A DNA stretch of 64,000 nt from assembly GCA_023386635.1 (NCBI GenBank), contig JAEWJH010000094.1, forward strand, positions 11,340 to 75,339, given 5' to 3'. The notes under the pieces are model-generated. The model was not told the origin of the DNA. It ran no database searches and saw only the letters and a list, made by a program, of their open reading frames with translations. Shown here one piece after another: positions 63,610-64,000 of this stretch. The translations under genes and the position numbers were made by a program. Each line of letters starts with the position of its first letter. The first letter of the stretch is position 1. This DNA is from Pseudomonadota bacterium. Lineage in GTDB: Bacteria > Pseudomonadota > Alphaproteobacteria > Rhizobiales > Xanthobacteraceae.

Positions 63610-64000
63610 TCAGATCGACGACGCGGCGAACGTATTGCAGGCGGAGACCTTGCCGCTCTGGAAACCGGTGGTGAACCAGCGCTTGCGCTGTTCGGCCGAG
63701 CCGTGCGTGAAGCTGTCCGGCACCACCCGGCCCTGCGCCTTGCGTTGCAGGGTGTCGTCGCCGATCGCGTTCGCGGTCTGCAATGCGGCGTCGATATCGC
63801 CCGGGTCGAGGAAGTTGCGCCGCTGGTTGGAGCGTGCGGCCCAGACGCCGGCGAAACAGTCGGCCTGCAATTCGACGCGCACCTGGATGCGGTTCGCCGC
63901 CGCGCGATTGCCGGACGCCTGCTGCGCTTGCTGCGCCTTCGGCAGAATGCCGAGCAGGTTCTGCACGTGATGGCCGACCTCGTGGGCCAGCACATAGGCC
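63610..64000 (-). CDS. YpfJ-type neutral zinc metallopeptidase, C-terminal part (5' end outside window)
   Basis: The visible 130 residues include the zinc motif AHEVGHHVQNLLG (HEVGH) and ADCFAGVWAARSNQRRN, WFTTGFQSGKVSACNTF. This is the end of the neutral zinc metallopeptidase/YpfJ family, about 300 residues long. The N-terminal signal/anchor part and the start lie beyond 64000. The protein ends with Ser-Ile before the stop at the moaB side. Confidence 0.9.
   Translation of the reverse strand, partial: AYVLAHEVGHHVQNLLGILPKAQQAQQASGNRAAANRIQVRVELQADCFAGVWAARSNQRRNFLDPGDIDAALQTANAIGDDTLQRKAQGRVVPDSFTHGSAEQRKRWFTTGFQSGKVSACNTFAASSI

Overview
This 64 kb window is GC-rich chromosomal DNA of an alphaproteobacterium. 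The gene families and the pairing of genes point to the Hyphomicrobiales, in the Bradyrhizobium / Xanthobacteraceae neighbourhood (Pseudolabrys- or Rhodoplanes-like). Clues are the DUF6894, DUF3096, TIGR02301 and YjgN (DUF898) proteins, a TAXI-type TRAP transporter with fused membrane subunits, an orphan Bug-type binding protein, glyQ-glyS, a GTTC-N7-GTTC LexA site and frequent TTG/GTG starts. The genus is inferred from family content and not proven. Most of the window is ordinary core and accessory metabolism. I see no transposase, integrase, phage module or CRISPR array.

Layout. 0-6 kb: the end of an acyl-CoA ligase, then a YjgN / M48 peptidase / DUF1499 envelope-type operon, an MBL hydrolase and a nitroreductase. 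5.95-6.6 kb: a promoter-terminator pair bounding a tiny transcription unit, then rnk. 6.7-9.5 kb: an IlvD/Edd sugar-acid dehydratase and a Bug-type binding protein. 9.7-14.6 kb: small genes, RidA, a decayed hut (histidine utilisation) remnant, a VIT-family transporter, a sensorless HisKA_2 kinase and tRNA-Pro. 14.6-24 kb: threonylcarbamoyl-AMP synthase, a GlcD-like dehydrogenase, GNAT, HMCES/YedK, Nudix, a pseudo-receiver/receiver regulator and a tightly overlapping ygfZ-tag-HD-phosphatase operon. 24-33 kb: an AcuI-type reductase, an MFS carrier, a SleB-type hydrolase, a TAXI-TRAP system and a chemoreceptor.

33-46 kb holds pyruvate phosphate dikinase with an unusual basic tail, DUF3096, MgtC, glyS-glyQ, SppA with an alpha/beta hydrolase, a DUF2007-methyltransferase fusion, a dolichol-phosphate-mannose-synthase-like glycosyltransferase and, divergent from it, a polyprenyl diphosphate synthase. 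46-58 kb has ispE with a TPR protein, ETF-ubiquinone oxidoreductase, a uracil-DNA glycosylase, an EamA/NCS2 pair, cyanide-insensitive-type cytochrome bd (two subunits), a GT39 enzyme and ribonuclease HII. 58.5-61.9 kb carries a probable SOS operon (PA0069-type radical SAM plus VOC protein under a LexA box), a small glycosyltransferase and a MarR-GNAT fusion with its own palindromic operator. 61.9-62.65 kb is a gene-free block of compound palindromic repeats. The window ends with a YjbR protein, moaB and a truncated YpfJ-type zinc peptidase.

Functional links: octaprenyl synthesis, ETF-QO and cytochrome bd all belong to quinone-linked respiration. ispE supplies isoprenoid precursors to the prenyl synthase. 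Tag, the uracil-DNA glycosylase, YedK and the LexA-controlled radical SAM gene form a scattered DNA-repair set. The most interesting items are the candidate small RNA before rnk, the hut decay scar, the SOS operon, the DUF2007-methyltransferase fusion, the terminator built from two overlapping stop codons at 10.55 kb, and several microproteins below normal gene-calling length.
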